A DNA stretch of 64,000 nucleotides from Pseudomonas sp. B21-040 (GTDB taxonomy: Bacteria; Pseudomonadota; Gammaproteobacteria; Pseudomonadales; Pseudomonadaceae). The stretch is from positions 675,501-739,500 of the forward strand of contig NZ_CP087176.1 of NCBI RefSeq assembly GCF_024748695.1, written 5' to 3'. The notes under the pieces are model-generated. The model made no database searches and was not told the DNA's origin. It saw only the letters and a program-made list of their open reading frames with translations. Made by a program: the position numbers and the translations under genes. Positions 40,311-49,103 of the stretch are shown here, piece after piece (position 1 is the stretch's first letter; the number at the start of each line of letters is the position of its first letter).

Positions 40311-41273
40311 ATGACAATCCTTACCTCGCCAACGGTAATCGGTATCGATGTAGCCAAGGCCGAAATCGTCGCTTACCGCGAAGACATGCAAACCACTCAA
40401 CACATCAACAACGACCGAGAGACTCTTGGGCGTTGGCTCAAAGCTCTGCCTGCGCAAAGCTCAATTGCTTTGGAAGCCACCAGCATTTACCACTTGGACA
40501 CGGTCGAACTGGCCCATGAAATGGGACACCGGGTTTACGTTGTGGATGCTTATCGTCTGAGCCACTACCGCGAAAGCATTGGCCAACGGGCGAAAACCGA
40601 CCCTTGTGATGCGCGCCTGCTCGCGCGTTACCTGTCTAGCGAGCAGGATCGACTGCGCCTCTGGAGTCCACCTCCGCAGGCCTACAAGGTGTTGAAAAGT
40701 CTGCTTCATAGACGCGCAGAGCTTATCAATGTGCGTGTGGGCATGACGCTGAGTTGGTCAGGTGAACCGCTTCTGAAGGATGAATTGGCCCGGCAATTGA
40801 AGTCCTTCAAACAAGCGGAGCAAGCCATCCAGAAATTACTGCACAAAGTCAGCAAAAAGGCAGGCATCACCGAAAACATCAAGCGCTGCAAAGCCATTGA
40901 GGGGATCGGTGAGCTTACGGCTATGGGCTTGGCGACCGCATTCATGCGCGGTCACTTCGCCAACGGCGATGCATTCATTGCTTTTTTGGGGATGGACTTG
41001 CGAGCAAAGGATTCAGGCAAGAAGAACAGCCCTCGCCACCTGTCCAAAAAAGGCGATACGGAGCTGCGGCGCCTGGCTCACAACGCGGCGATGGCGGCTT
41101 GTCGGTCTGCCACCTGGAAACCGTACTATGAGTCCTATCTCGTCAGAGGCTTGGCAAAAACCCAAGCCCTGGTGATCCTCGCCCGCAAGCTATGCCGGGT
41201 GGCATTCGCTCTCATGAAAAACCAGAGCGAATACCAGCCAAATTTAAGGCTGCAGGGTTCCCCTGCAACATAG
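40311..41273 (+). CDS. IS110-family transposase (bridge-RNA-type recombinase)
   Basis: 320 aa. The N-terminal RuvC-like DEDD site is complete: D13 (GIDVAK), E55 (ALEAT), D97 and D100 (KTDPCDARLLARY). The C-terminal Transposase_20 domain has IEGIGELTAMGLA, FLGMDLRAKDSGKK with Ser at 235 as candidate nucleophile, and HLSKKGDTELRRLAHNAA. A coiled-coil linker lies between (about 150-190). The gene appears intact, so the element may be active. Start ATG at 40311 follows a purine-rich CCGAGGA. Confidence 0.95.
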   Translation: MTILTSPTVIGIDVAKAEIVAYREDMQTTQHINNDRETLGRWLKALPAQSSIALEATSIYHLDTVELAHEMGHRVYVVDAYRLSHYRESIGQRAKTDPCDARLLARYLSSEQDRLRLWSPPPQAYKVLKSLLHRRAELINVRVGMTLSWSGEPLLKDELARQLKSFKQAEQAIQKLLHKVSKKAGITENIKRCKAIEGIGELTAMGLATAFMRGHFANGDAFIAFLGMDLRAKDSGKKNSPRHLSKKGDTELRRLAHNAAMAACRSATWKPYYESYLVRGLAKTQALVILARKLCRVAFALMKNQSEYQPNLRLQGSPAT

Positions 41274-41405
41274 AATCTCCCACAAGTTTAGTGTCGGTCC
41301 CGAACGCCATGGTCGACACAAAACCTGTGGGAGCGTGGCTTGCCCGCGATGGCGTCAGACCAGACAATCCACAACAGCCATACTCCCCACACTCAAGGAC
41401 TGAAT

Positions 41406-42623
41406 GTGAACACCTCCACCCGCAACGCCCGACTGATCATTGCCGCCCGTCTGATTTCGGATTTCGGCGCCTTTCTCAACATGGTCGCCCTGGCCACCTA
41501 CGTTTACCTGCTCAGCAACAGCGCCATGAGTGTCGGCATCTTCCTCGCCAGTCGTGTGGGCGGGGGGATTTTCGCCAGCCTCATCAGCACCGCGTTTTAT
41601 CGCCGCTGGGTCGGGCGCATGCCGTTGATCGCCTTCGACCTGTTGCGCGCAGGTTTGCTTGGCTTATTGCTGGTGCTGCCGGTTGATCAACAGGCGCTGT
41701 TGCTCCCTGTCATCGCATTCGGCCTGGGTTTGGGTAACTCGATGTTTGCCATCGGCCTGAACAGTCAGCTGCCGCACTTGATCGATGGCGAACACCTGCT
41801 CAAGACCAATGCCTGGATCACCTCTGCCTCCTCGGCCGCGATGGTCGGCGGCAGTCTGGTGGCGGGGCTTTTGGTGGCGGCGTTTGGGTTTGAAACGGTG
41901 TTTGCGCTGAACGTGGTGACGTATCTGTTGGCCGCGTTATTCATCTTGCCACTGCGCTTTTCCATCCCGGTGACCAGTGATGGATCGACCCATGAGCGGG
42001 GTGAATGGTCGGCCCTGCGCCAAGGGCTGCGCAATGCACCGGTGGTGGCCGCGATGCTCGCCGTCACCATGGCCGACACCTTGGGCAGCGCTGCACATAA
42101 CGTGGGGTTGCCGATTGTTTCCAAACTGCTGACCCCAGAATCGGCCAGCACCACGCTGGGACTGATGCTGGCGGTATGGGCCTTTGGGAAATTCATCGGT
42201 GCGCGCATTGCCAGTCGCCTGAAAGGCTCGGACAACGCCCACCTGGAGCGGCGATTTTTTCTCGGGGTGTTGCTGATGTCCTGCGGCTTCATCCTGATGT
42301 TTCAGCAGCCGACCCTGTACGGCTTGCTCCTGTTTTCCCTGCCCGCGGGGTTGGGCGACGGTTTCTCTGAGGTGGGGCTGATGTCGCGCCTGCAGCGTGA
42401 ACCGGACAGCCTGCGTCTGCCGATTTTCAGCTTACTGACCCTGCTGCAAATGACCGGGTTCGGCGTCGGCATGCTGATCGCCGCGCCGTTTTACTCATGG
42501 TGGACGCCGGGGGCCGTGGTGCTGCTGTTCCACGGCATTCCGCTCACCACGTTGTTGGTGGTGAAGGGGCTGGCGATCAGGGACGAACTGGTTCGGCGCA
42601 GCAGCCCGACGCGAGATTCTTGA
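41406..42623 (+). CDS. MFS transporter
   Basis: 405 aa, about twelve hydrophobic helices. The GTG at 41406 is preferred because AAGGA lies six bases upstream; an ATG at 41340 is in frame but falls in the REP. N-terminal VALATYVYLLSNSAMSVGIFLASRVGGGIFAS and the GR/RR loop between helices 2 and 3 (YRRWVGRM) fit a small-molecule exporter of the MFS_3 or EntS-like kind. The substrate is not readable. Its last 47 bases overlap the 3' end of cueR on the other strand. Confidence 0.85.
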   Translation: MNTSTRNARLIIAARLISDFGAFLNMVALATYVYLLSNSAMSVGIFLASRVGGGIFASLISTAFYRRWVGRMPLIAFDLLRAGLLGLLLVLPVDQQALLLPVIAFGLGLGNSMFAIGLNSQLPHLIDGEHLLKTNAWITSASSAAMVGGSLVAGLLVAAFGFETVFALNVVTYLLAALFILPLRFSIPVTSDGSTHERGEWSALRQGLRNAPVVAAMLAVTMADTLGSAAHNVGLPIVSKLLTPESASTTLGLMLAVWAFGKFIGARIASRLKGSDNAHLERRFFLGVLLMSCGFILMFQQPTLYGLLLFSLPAGLGDGFSEVGLMSRLQREPDSLRLPIFSLLTLLQMTGFGVGMLIAAPFYSWWTPGAVVLLFHGIPLTTLLVVKGLAIRDELVRRSSPTRDS

Positions 42624-42990
42624 GGATCGGGCAGTCGGGACGATGGTCGCCCTGGCAGTGCTCAACCAGGTCTTGCAGGGTATCGCGCAGTTGGCCGAGT
42701 TCGCGAATCTTCTGGTTCAGTTCGTCGATGTGCTGACGGGCCAGGGCCTTCACATCGGCGCTGGCTCTTTGGCGGTCCTGCCAGAGGGTCAGTAACTTGC
42801 CGACCTCTTCCAGCGAAAACCCCAGGTCCCGGGAACGCTTGATGAAGGCCAGGGTGTGCAGGTCGTCGTCACCGTAAACGCGGTAGCCGCTCTCGGTACG
42901 ATGGGCGGCCTTGAGCAGGCCGATGGACTCGTAGTAACGAATCATCTTCGCGCTCAGGCCGCTTTGGCGGGCTGCTTGACCGATGTTCAT
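42577..42990 (-). CDS. cueR: Copper-responsive MerR-family regulator CueR
   Basis: 137 aa. N-terminal MerR HTH ([21 protein letters not shown]) and dimerisation helix, then the metal loop CQGDHRPDC with Cys 112 and Cys 120, the same numbers as in E. coli CueR; this sets Cu(I)/Ag(I) specificity. ATG at 42990 overlaps the copA stop (ATGA), so cueR is co-transcribed with copA and autoregulated. The C-terminus also has a Cys pair (SGCCAEP). 3' end overlaps the MFS gene by 47 bases, convergent. Confidence 0.95.
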   Translation of the reverse strand: MNIGQAARQSGLSAKMIRYYESIGLLKAAHRTESGYRVYGDDDLHTLAFIKRSRDLGFSLEEVGKLLTLWQDRQRASADVKALARQHIDELNQKIRELGQLRDTLQDLVEHCQGDHRPDCPILKNLASGCCAEPVRP

Positions 42991-45380
42991 CGATTGTCCT
43001 CCAGGTCCTTGGGCTTCCAGGTTTTCAACAGTAACGCATTGCTCACCACGCTGACGCTCGACAATGCCATGGCCGCACCGGCCAGCACCGGGTTGAGGAA
43101 GCCGAACGCCGCCAGCGGAATGCCGATCAGGTTATAGACGAAGGCCCAGAACAGGTTCTGCCGGATCTTCGTGTAGGTCTTGCGGCTGATCTCCAGCGCC
43201 GCCGGCACTAGCCGAGGGTCACCGCGCATCAAAGTAATCCCGGCCGCGTGCATGGCCACGTCAGTGCCGCCGCCCATGGCGATGCCGATATCCGCGGCCG
43301 CCAGGGCCGGGGCGTCGTTGATGCCATCGCCGACCATTGCGACCACGCCGGTTTGTTTCAGGGTGGCGACGGTGGCCGCTTTGTCGGCGGGCAGCACTTC
43401 GGCGTGGACGTCATTGATGCCCAGCGCCTGGGCGACAACGTTGGCACTGCCGCGATTGTCACCGGTGAGCAGGTGGCTGCTGATGTTCCTTGCGCTGAGT
43501 TGTTGCACCGCCTGCAGGGCGCCTGGTTTGAGCGTGTCGCCAAAGGCGAAGAGGCCGAGCACTTTCGATTCGGGGCTTTGTTCGATCAGCCAGGACAGCG
43601 TCCGGCCTTCGGTTTCCCAGGCGGTTGCCGAGTCAGCCAATGATCCTGCGTTTAAACCACTTTCTTCCAATAGACGACGATTGCCCAATGCCAGTCGACG
43701 ACCCTCCAGCGTGCCGGCGATGCCTCGCCCTGTCAGCGATTGACTGTCACTGACATCCGCCAAGTTCAAACCGCGTTCGGCGCAAGCGTCCAGCACGGCC
43801 TTGGCCAGCGGGTGTTCGCTACCCCGTTGCAGCGCGCCGGCCATTTGCAGCAGGGCGGATTCGTCACCGTCGATGGCGGTCAAATGCGCGATCCGCGGTG
43901 TGCCCGAAGTCAGCGTGCCGGTCTTGTCGAACACCACCGCACTGACTTCATGCGCACGTTCCAGCGCTTCGGCGTCCTTGATCAGTATCCCGTAGCGTGC
44001 GGCCACGCCGGTCCCGGCCATGATGGCTGTTGGTGTGGCCAGTCCCAGGGCACAGGGGCAGGCAATCACCAGCACCGCGACGGCATTGATCAGGGCTGTT
44101 TCAATCGGCGCGCCGTACAGCCACCAGCCGATGAATGTCGCCAGCGCGATCAGCAGGACGGTGGGCACGAACACCTGGCTGACTTTATCCACCAGTTTCT
44201 GGATCGGCGCCTTGGCGGCCTGGGCGTCTTCGACCAGACGAATGATGCGTGCCAACACGGTTTCCGCGCCCAAGGCCTGGGTGCGCACCAACAAGCGCCC
44301 TTCACCGTTGATCGCGCCACCGGTGACCTTGTCGCCGGGTTGCTTGGGCACCGGCAGGCTTTCGCCGCTGATCAGCGCTTCGTCGGCGTGGCTCTGGCCG
44401 TCGACCACTTCGCCGTCCACCGGGAAGCGTTCGCCGGGTTTGACCATGACCAGGTCATTGAGGCGCAGGGCACTGATGGCGACGTCTTGTTCGCGACCGT
44501 CGATCACCTGAATCGCCCGCTCCGGGCGCAAGGCTTCGAGGGCGCGAATGGCGCTGGCGGTCTGGCGCTTGGCGCGGCTTTCCAGGTATTTGCCGAGCAG
44601 GACCAAGGCAATCACCACGGCCGAGGCTTCGAAATACAGGTGCGGCATGCGCCCGGCGGCGGTGGCCCATTCGTAAAGACTCAGGCCGTAACCGGCGCTG
44701 GTGCCGAGGGCAACCAGCAAATCCATATTCCCGGCCCCGGCGCGCACGGCTTTCCAGGCTGCCACATAAAAGCGTGCGCCGAAGATGAATTGCACCGGCG
44801 TTGCCAGGGCGAATTGCGCCCAGGCGGGAAGCATCCAGTGCACGCCGAACGGCTGCAGCAGCATCGGCAACACCAGCGGCAAGGCAAGGACGATGGCCAT
44901 GATCAACGCCCAACGCTCACGGTGCAGGCGCTGTTGTTGAGTGTCGGTTTGCGGGTGTTCGACTTCCCAGACGCTGGCGGAGTAACCCGCTTTGGTCACC
45001 GCCGCGATCAGGGTTTGCGGATCGACGTGGCCGAGCAGTTCGAGGTGGGCGCGCTCGTTGGCCAGGTTGACGCTGACGCTCTTCACGCCCGGCACCTTGG
45101 CCAGCGCACGTTCGACCCGGCCCACGCACGAGGCGCAGGTCATGCCGTCGATGCTCAGTTCCAGAGTGTGCCGGGGCACGCTGTAGCCGGCCTGTTCAAC
45201 CGCCGCCATCAACGCCGGCAAACTGTCGCTGGGCGCCTGGACTCGGGCCTGTTCAGTGGCCAGGTTGACGCTGACGGCGGAGGCGCCGATGACTTTGCTC
45301 AAGGCGCGCTCGACACGCCCGGCGCAACTGGCGCACGTCATGCCGGCAATCGGCAAATCGAAAGTGGTGGATTCGGACAT
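42987..45380 (-). CDS. copA: Cu(I)-exporting P-type ATPase CopA
   Basis: 797 aa PIB-1 ATPase. Two N-terminal metal-binding domains with GMTCASC (about residues 13-19 and 79-85). CPC in the membrane: [15 protein letters not shown]. Phosphorylation motif [11 protein letters not shown], then the HP motif GSEHPLAKA and [11 protein letters not shown]. It exports Cu+ from cytoplasm to periplasm. Transcribed from the CueR box at 45417 and followed by overlapping cueR. Confidence 0.97.
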   Translation of the reverse strand: MSESTTFDLPIAGMTCASCAGRVERALSKVIGASAVSVNLATEQARVQAPSDSLPALMAAVEQAGYSVPRHTLELSIDGMTCASCVGRVERALAKVPGVKSVSVNLANERAHLELLGHVDPQTLIAAVTKAGYSASVWEVEHPQTDTQQQRLHRERWALIMAIVLALPLVLPMLLQPFGVHWMLPAWAQFALATPVQFIFGARFYVAAWKAVRAGAGNMDLLVALGTSAGYGLSLYEWATAAGRMPHLYFEASAVVIALVLLGKYLESRAKRQTASAIRALEALRPERAIQVIDGREQDVAISALRLNDLVMVKPGERFPVDGEVVDGQSHADEALISGESLPVPKQPGDKVTGGAINGEGRLLVRTQALGAETVLARIIRLVEDAQAAKAPIQKLVDKVSQVFVPTVLLIALATFIGWWLYGAPIETALINAVAVLVIACPCALGLATPTAIMAGTGVAARYGILIKDAEALERAHEVSAVVFDKTGTLTSGTPRIAHLTAIDGDESALLQMAGALQRGSEHPLAKAVLDACAERGLNLADVSDSQSLTGRGIAGTLEGRRLALGNRRLLEESGLNAGSLADSATAWETEGRTLSWLIEQSPESKVLGLFAFGDTLKPGALQAVQQLSARNISSHLLTGDNRGSANVVAQALGINDVHAEVLPADKAATVATLKQTGVVAMVGDGINDAPALAAADIGIAMGGGTDVAMHAAGITLMRGDPRLVPAALEISRKTYTKIRQNLFWAFVYNLIGIPLAAFGFLNPVLAGAAMALSSVSVVSNALLLKTWKPKDLEDNR

Positions 45381-45416
45381 CGGTCACGCTCCCTGTAGTA
45401 GAGACCTACAGGATCA

Positions 45417-45437
45417 ACCTTGCCATGCTGGCAAGGT
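45417..45437 (-). promoter_or_regulatory. CueR operator of copA-cueR
   Basis: ACCTTGCCA-TGC-TGGCAAGGT, a perfect 21-base palindrome. Read on the minus strand it sits between TTGACC (-35) and GATCCT (-10) with the 19-base spacer typical of MerR-type promoters. Confidence 0.92.
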
Positions 45438-45462
45438 CAAGCGCCATTATTTATGGCACCGC

Positions 45463-45493
45463 GATCGTTCCCACGCGGAGCGCGTGAACGATC
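45463..45493. repeat. REP hairpin, family B (single unit)
   Basis: GATCGTTCCCACGCGGAGCG followed by CGTGAACGATC; a single imperfect hairpin just past the stop of the secreted-protein gene at 45500. Confidence 0.7.
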
Positions 45494-45499
45494 AGCGGG

Positions 45500-45883
45500 T
45501 CAATATTCCAGGTCTGCTCGCTTGAGGTGCATCCCTTCTTGCGTCATCGCAATCCGGTACTTCAACACATCACCCGCCTTGAGCGAGATGATCTGCGAAC
45601 CCGGTGCGAGCATGCCCGGGTTGCAACCCGGCGCCTGGCCCGGCAGCAGCTTGAGGCGCAAGGACACATTGCCCGGCGGCAGGTTGAACGAGGTGCTTTG
45701 TTCCTGGAACAGTCGCGCGGCCAGTTGATCCTGGATGTACACACCGATTTCGCAGGAGGTGGCGACTTCCAGGCGCTCGCGGGAAATGATCAGTACGCCA
45801 TAGTCCTCCCCGGCGGCTTGAACCGAAGGTGTCGCGGCAAAGAGGCTGAGGAAGCCAAACAGGCTGAGAGCTGACCAGCGCAT
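45500..45883 (-). CDS. Small secreted protein next to the copper genes
   Basis: 127 aa. Start at 45883 is fixed by AGGAG and yields a signal peptide MRWSALSLFGFLSLFAATPSVQAA with AxA-type cleavage. The mature protein (~103 aa) has two Cys (CEIGVY and GCNPGM) and no heme or Met-rich copper motif. Family not recognised. It lies between copA and copZ but is read away from copZ, and its 5' region abuts the copZ promoter. Copper function is not shown by the sequence. Confidence 0.78.
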   Translation of the reverse strand: MRWSALSLFGFLSLFAATPSVQAAGEDYGVLIISRERLEVATSCEIGVYIQDQLAARLFQEQSTSFNLPPGNVSLRLKLLPGQAPGCNPGMLAPGSQIISLKAGDVLKYRIAMTQEGMHLKRADLEY

Positions 45884-45973
45884 GGCTGAATCTCCTGAAG
45901 TCGAGTCATTGATGCACGCAGCTTGGCCGAGCGCGACGCCGATTGCCAGCCCGGCAGTTTGTTCAAGAACTTG

Positions 45974-45994
45974 ACCTTGCCATGGTGGCAAGCT
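45974..45994 (+). promoter_or_regulatory. CueR operator of copZ
   Basis: ACCTTGCCA-TGG-TGGCAAGCT, differing from the copA box at the centre and one arm base. TTGACC at 45971-45976 and GAGACT at 45996-46001 are separated by 19 bases, as in MerR-type promoters. copZ starts 37 bases further. Confidence 0.9.
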
Positions 45995-46030
45995 CGAGAC
46001 TGCACGCAATCTCAACAAAGGAGCCACACC

Positions 46031-46228
46031 ATGCAAGTGTTCAACGTTCAAGGCATGTCTTGCGGTCACTGTGTCAAAGCCATCACTCAGGCACTTCAAG
46101 CCATGGATCCGGCGGCCAGCGTGCGGGTCGATCTGGCGGCCAAGGAAGTCGGCGTTGAAAGCGCGTTGACGGTCGAGCAAGTGATCGCCGCGATCAGCGA
46201 AGAAGGCTACGAGGTCAAAGTCGCCTGA
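46031..46228 (+). CDS. copZ: Copper chaperone CopZ
   Basis: 65 aa HMA-domain protein, whole length one ferredoxin-like fold with MSCGHC (CxxC at 12 and 15) binding Cu(I). It buffers cytoplasmic copper and hands it to CopA or CueR. AAGGAG precedes the ATG, and the CueR box at 45974 lies directly upstream. Confidence 0.95.
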   Translation: MQVFNVQGMSCGHCVKAITQALQAMDPAASVRVDLAAKEVGVESALTVEQVIAAISEEGYEVKVA

Positions 46229-46336
46229 CACAAGGCATTCAGTGTTTTTTAATAGTTAGCGAGCTATCGGAATGTTCAAGGCGTTCATGCACGGCTAGAC
46301 TGTCGGCCTGCTGACTCATGCCCAACTGGATGCCTG

Positions 46337-47533
46337 ATGAACTTTCGTACCATTTTGATTCTTGGCGCCCTCAGCGCTTTCGGTCCGCTGGCGATCGACT
46401 TTTATCTGCCGGCCTTCCCGGCGATGGCACTCGCCTTCGGCACCGATGAACAACACGTTCAACTGACACTGGCGGCGTATTTCCTCGGCTTGTCGATTGG
46501 CCAATTGGCATACGGCCCGGTGGCCGATCGTTTCGGTCGGCGCATTCCATTGCTGACCGGGGTTGGTTTGTTCACCCTTGCGTCGCTGGCCTGTGCCTAT
46601 GCACCGAGTCTGGAATGGCTGATCGGCGCACGATTTGTCCAGGCGTTGGGCGGTTGTGCGGGCATGGTGATATCCCGTGCGGTGGTCAGCGATAAATGCG
46701 ATGCGGTGGGTTCGGCGAAAGTCTATTCGCAACTCATGCTGGTCATGGGCCTGGCGCCGATTCTCGCGCCGATGCTCGGCGGCTTGCTGGTCAACACCAC
46801 GGGCTGGCAGTCGATTTTCCTGGCGTTGACCGGTTTCAGTGCCTTGGCTGCGCTGGCCGTGACGCTCGGGTTGCCGGAAAGCCTGCCCGCACACATGCCG
46901 CGTCAGCCGTTGTCCGGGGCTTTTCGGCAGTACGGTCGCCTGTTGTCGGATCGGATCTTTCTCGGTCATGCCTTGACGGGCGGCATCGCCATCGCCGGCA
47001 TGTTTGCCTACATCGCCGGTTCGCCGTTCGTTTTCATCAAGCTCTATGGCGTACCGGCCGAGCATTTCGGCTGGCTGTTTGGCACCAACGCGGCGGGGTT
47101 CATTCTGGTGGCGCAAGTCAACGCGCGATTGCTGGCCAAGCGGGGTCCGGCGTTCTTGCTGGCGCGTGCTGTGTGGGTTTACCTGACCGCCGGTTTGACG
47201 CTGCTCGCCGTCAGCGCCTTGCACCCCGCGCACTTGTGGCCTCTGCTGATTCCACTGTTTATTTGCATCGCCAGCCTCGGCTGCATTTTGCCCAACGCTT
47301 CGGCGTGTGCGATGAACGGGCAGGGCGCCCGCGCCGGCAGTGCGTCGGCGATGCTTGGGTGTCTGCAATTCAGCGTCGCGGCGGGTGCCGCGGCGCTGGT
47401 CGGTGTTTTACACGATGGCAGTGCCGTACCGATGGCGATGGTCATCAGCCTGTGTGGTGTTCTGGTGGTGAGCGCGGCGATGTTCACCCGGCGTTTGCAA
47501 AAGGTTCGGGCGTTGGCGCAAGCGCAGGCCTGA
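46337..47533 (+). CDS. Bcr/CflA-family drug-resistance MFS transporter
   Basis: 398 aa, twelve helices. The start MNFRTILILGALSAFGPLAIDFYLPAFPAM and the loop GPVADRFGRRIPLL are typical of Bcr/CflA exporters (bicyclomycin, sulfonamide and chloramphenicol types). The substrate is not predictable. It follows copZ by 108 bases on the same strand with no visible hairpin, but no functional link to copper is evident. The Shine-Dalgarno is weak. Confidence 0.9.
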   Translation: MNFRTILILGALSAFGPLAIDFYLPAFPAMALAFGTDEQHVQLTLAAYFLGLSIGQLAYGPVADRFGRRIPLLTGVGLFTLASLACAYAPSLEWLIGARFVQALGGCAGMVISRAVVSDKCDAVGSAKVYSQLMLVMGLAPILAPMLGGLLVNTTGWQSIFLALTGFSALAALAVTLGLPESLPAHMPRQPLSGAFRQYGRLLSDRIFLGHALTGGIAIAGMFAYIAGSPFVFIKLYGVPAEHFGWLFGTNAAGFILVAQVNARLLAKRGPAFLLARAVWVYLTAGLTLLAVSALHPAHLWPLLIPLFICIASLGCILPNASACAMNGQGARAGSASAMLGCLQFSVAAGAAALVGVLHDGSAVPMAMVISLCGVLVVSAAMFTRRLQKVRALAQAQA

Positions 47534-47541
47534 AGACGGGG

Positions 47542-47712
47542 TCAGCCAGCGGCTCGTTGCTGGCGACCGGGAATTTGATGGGGGGCGTAAAGGCGTGCTT
47601 CGAGGGTTCGGGTAAAGGCCAGAGCTTCGGCTTCGCTGCGAAATGTCACGGCATGCTGGTCCAGGCGGACCTGCCATTGAGATTTAGCCAATTCTTTTAT
47701 CAGGATCTTCAT
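47542..47712 (-). CDS. Small protein, 56 aa
   Basis: ATG at 47712 is preceded by AGGAG with nine bases spacing. Translation: MKILIKELAKSQWQVRLDQ then HAVTFRSEAEALAFTRTLEA and a C-terminal RLYAPHQIPGRQQRAAG. It reads like a compact beta-beta-alpha fold with a WQVRLD strand followed by an acidic helix. Good ribosome site, charged pattern and gene-free surroundings support coding. The function is unknown. Convergent with the Bcr/CflA gene, eight bases apart. Confidence 0.65.
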   Translation of the reverse strand: MKILIKELAKSQWQVRLDQHAVTFRSEAEALAFTRTLEARLYAPHQIPGRQQRAAG

Positions 47713-47824
47713 TGCTGACCTCTCCTCTCGTAATAACTGCCACGTAAAGATTGTGCCGCAGAGGTTTCGATTGTAGTCCTGAATACGATCGCTATTGTGA
47801 CAGGCGTCAACTCTCAGACTGACG

Positions 47825-47848
47825 GTGTCGTTCCTTCAGGAACGACAC
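47825..47848. terminator. Perfect hairpin between the small gene and the oxidoreductase gene
   Basis: GTGTCGTTCC-TTCA-GGAACGACAC, a ten-base stem. It lies 15 bases beyond the stop of the oxidoreductase gene (minus strand) and can end its transcript; a T-run is weak. Confidence 0.6.
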
Positions 47849-47862
47849 TGTTTCATCATGTT

Positions 47863-48876
47863 TCAGAACCCTTCCAGCACAATCTTGCCTTTGGCTTTGC
47901 CGCTCTCCAGCAGCGCATGGGCACGGCGCAGGTTGGCCGCGTTGATGCTGCCGAAGTGCTCGCCGACCGTGGTTTTCAACGTCCCGGCGTCGATCAGCGC
48001 GGCGATGCGGTTGAGCAACTTGTGTTGCTCGATCATGTCTGCGGTTTCGAACAGCGAGCGGGTGTACATGAACTCCCAGTGCAGTGACAGGCTCTTGCGT
48101 TTGAGCTTGGTCACGTCCAGTGACTTGGGATCATCGATCAGCGCCAGTTTGCCTTGCGGCGCCAGCGCCTCGACCAATTGATCCAGGTGCTGATCGGTCT
48201 GGGTCAGGCTGGCGACATGGGTCACGTATTCCACCCCGGCACGCTTGAGCGCTTCGCTCAACGGTTGGCTGTGATCGATCACCAGGTCCGCGCCCAACTC
48301 ACGAACCCAACTCTGGGTTTGCGCGCGGGAAGCGGTGCCGATGACCTTGAGCCCGGTCAGTTGACTGGCCAGCTGTGTGAGGATCGAACCCACCCCACCC
48401 GCCGCGCCGACGATCAGCAGGCGCTGGCCTTCGTCGGTTTGGCCTTCACGCACTTGCAGGCGTTCAAAGAGCAATTCCCAGGCGGTAATCGCGGTCAGTG
48501 GCAGCGCGGCGGCTTCAGCGAAACCCAGGGTTTTCGGCATGTGGCCGACGATCCGCTCATCCACCACATGCCGTTCGCTGTTGCCGCCGGCACGGGCGAT
48601 GGAGCCGGCGTAAAAGACCTTGTCGCCAGCCTTGAACAAGGTCACGTCTTTACCGACAGCCTTGACCACCCCGGCCACGTCCCAACCCAGCACCTTGGCC
48701 GCGCCGTCTTCAGGCTGGACGTTTTGGCGGACTTTGGTGTCCACCGGGTTGACCGAGATGGCTTTGACGTCCACCAACAGGTCGCGCGGGCCGGCAACCG
48801 GTTCCGGCAGTTCGATGTCTTGCAGGGATTGTTCGTCGCTGATCGGCAACGAGGTGTAATAGGCAATGGCTTTCAT
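47863..48876 (-). CDS. Zinc-type alcohol dehydrogenase-like / quinone oxidoreductase
   Basis: 337 aa MDR-superfamily enzyme. GroES-like N-terminus (MKAIAYYTSLPI), WDVAGVVKAVG and Rossmann loop IVGAAGGVGSILTQLA. The catalytic zinc ligands of true alcohol dehydrogenases are not evident, so NADPH quinone or enone reduction is more likely. Start at 48876 set by GGAAA; an in-frame extension of 50 residues reaches into the REPIN at 48949. Confidence 0.87.
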   Translation of the reverse strand: MKAIAYYTSLPISDEQSLQDIELPEPVAGPRDLLVDVKAISVNPVDTKVRQNVQPEDGAAKVLGWDVAGVVKAVGKDVTLFKAGDKVFYAGSIARAGGNSERHVVDERIVGHMPKTLGFAEAAALPLTAITAWELLFERLQVREGQTDEGQRLLIVGAAGGVGSILTQLASQLTGLKVIGTASRAQTQSWVRELGADLVIDHSQPLSEALKRAGVEYVTHVASLTQTDQHLDQLVEALAPQGKLALIDDPKSLDVTKLKRKSLSLHWEFMYTRSLFETADMIEQHKLLNRIAALIDAGTLKTTVGEHFGSINAANLRRAHALLESGKAKGKIVLEGF

Positions 48877-48948
48877 ACAGGGGTTTCCGAAAGGTAATAA
48901 AAGAAAGGGGACAGCCTGATACCGATCATTTAAGCCGAGGCGCACTCC

Positions 48949-49079
48949 GTAGCAGCTGGCGAAGCCTGCGTTCGGCTGCGGAGCAGTGGTAAATCCTGTA
49001 CACGCGGATTTCCTGAAACACCGCATCGCCTGATTTCACGACTGCTCCGCAGCCGAACGCAGGCTTCGCCAGCTGCTAC
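48949..49079. repeat. REPIN, family A, 131 bp
   Basis: Arms GTAGCAGCTGGCGAAGCCTG / CAGGCTTCGCCAGCTGCTAC outside and GCGTTCGGCTGCGGAGCAGT / ACTGCTCCGCAGCCGAACGC-like inside. Same length as the copies at 12279 and 20716. Confidence 0.92.
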
Positions 49080-49103
49080 AAAAGTGCGGATCGGCACTAG
49101 GGA

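Larger units (their letters stand above)
40110..41278 (+). mobile_element. IS110-family insertion sequence (1169 bp)
   Basis: Limits are set by the CT dinucleotide at 40108-40109 (left) and 41277-41278 (right), the core that IS110-type recombination leaves at each junction, and by restoration of a REP when removed. The element has no terminal inverted repeats, as expected for the family. It contains about 200 non-coding bases on the left and one transposase gene; only three bases separate the transposase stop from the right core. Several IS110 elements in Pseudomonas (for example ISPpu9/ISPpu10) are known to target REP. It separates the RIO gene from the MFS gene. Confidence 0.88.
40091..41350. 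repeat. REPIN, family C, interrupted by the IS110 element
   Basis: Left piece 40091-40109 reads ATCGCGGGCAAGCCACGCT; the continuation CTCCCACAAG is found at 41277-41286, after the insertion sequence, and the opposite arm CCTGTGGGAGCGTGGCTTGCCCGCGAT ends at 41350. Removing 40110-41278 restores one unbroken palindromic pair (also GTGTCGG / CGACAC inside). The insertion is thus exactly at a CT inside the left REP. Confidence 0.9.

Noticed and set aside
40110..41278. Terminal inverted repeats of the insertion sequence
   Set aside because: Comparing the ends shows none, as expected for IS110; the limits were set from the restored REP instead.
43740..45398. 552-codon frame opposite copA
   Set aside because: A GC-driven shadow of copA; composition (Gly, His, Gln-rich) is typical of antisense frames.
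48877..49026. 50-residue extension of the oxidoreductase
   Set aside because: It runs into the REPIN at 48949; the standard start MKAIAYY is at 48876.
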